DNA of 64,000 nt from the NCBI RefSeq assembly GCF_900114055.1, contig NZ_FORR01000006.1, positions 100,188-164,187 on the forward strand. Direction: 5' to 3'. A model generated the notes under the pieces. The model was not told the origin of the DNA. It ran no database searches and saw nothing but the letters and a program-made list of their open reading frames with translations. This DNA is from Thermoflavimicrobium dichotomicum. GTDB taxonomy: Bacteria > Bacillota > Bacilli > Thermoactinomycetales > Thermoactinomycetaceae. Shown one piece after another: positions 63,906 to 64,000 of the stretch. A program made the position numbers and the translations under genes. The first letter of the stretch is position 1. The number at the start of each line of letters is the position of its first letter.

Positions 63906-64000
<95 letters not shown>

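Overview
The window comes from a low-GC, endospore-forming Gram-positive bacterium of the order Bacillales. Supporting signs are the gene order rodZ-like/pgsA/cinA/recA/rny/ymdB/spoVS, an sspH-type small acid-soluble spore protein gene, a TnrA regulator with perfect TnrA/GlnR boxes, sigma-A promoters, strong GGAGG ribosome binding sites and many TTG/GTG starts. The right edge enters a 16S rRNA gene. Genus cannot be fixed from the sequence alone; a Thermoactinomycetaceae-like member is possible but not shown.

Layout. 1-6.8 kb: end of an unknown membrane protein gene, two tandem RodZ-like genes, pgsA, cinA and a DEAD-box helicase, with promoters whose -35 boxes sit in the U-tract of the preceding terminator. 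6.8-10.5 kb (minus): fructose PTS operon fruR-fruK-fruA, in which fruR is frameshifted at an A10 run and preceded by a 10-bp-periodic operator array. 10.6-16.5 kb: a SufT/MIP18-type gene, then a LexA-boxed recA-recX operon that continues into a split Mre11/Rad50-like system: nuclease, Walker A subunit with CxxC hook and about five internal repeats, an 81-aa coiled-coil protein, and a Walker B subunit. This is the most unusual locus in the window. 16.5-23.5 kb: rny behind a promoter-leader-terminator, ymdB, spoVS with a sigma-H promoter, an M19 dipeptidase, and korAB.

23.5-33.2 kb: sspH, a YczE-like membrane protein, a second DEAD-box helicase, tnrA divergent from an LrgA/LrgB/Crh-like operon, an MBL-fold enzyme, a cell-wall amidase, a PrsA/SurA-like protein and a histidine phosphatase. 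33.2-51 kb: a catabolic island for a CoA-activated carboxylic acid: a Liv-type ABC transporter, two acyl-CoA dehydrogenases, an APH-type kinase, an acyl-CoA ligase, two SDRs, two quinone oxidoreductases, a TetR regulator and a ThDP enzyme. Four copies of an ACYRACTGGTTRGT site tie much of it into one TetR regulon. The kinase + ACAD + SDR + ligase set resembles 4-hydroxyacid (levulinate-type) catabolism. Gene relics lie between its genes.

51-64 kb: small and truncated genes, a GNAT protein, a second M19 dipeptidase, a BirA-type-operator-controlled bioADFHC operon, the hom-thrC-thrB operon (minus), a 56-aa gene and the rrn promoter with the 16S start.

Dispersed intergenic repeats recur: a 109-bp element with terminal inverted repeats (three full copies plus relics), a second hairpin family (two copies with a compensatory base change), and a single ~120-bp TIR element.
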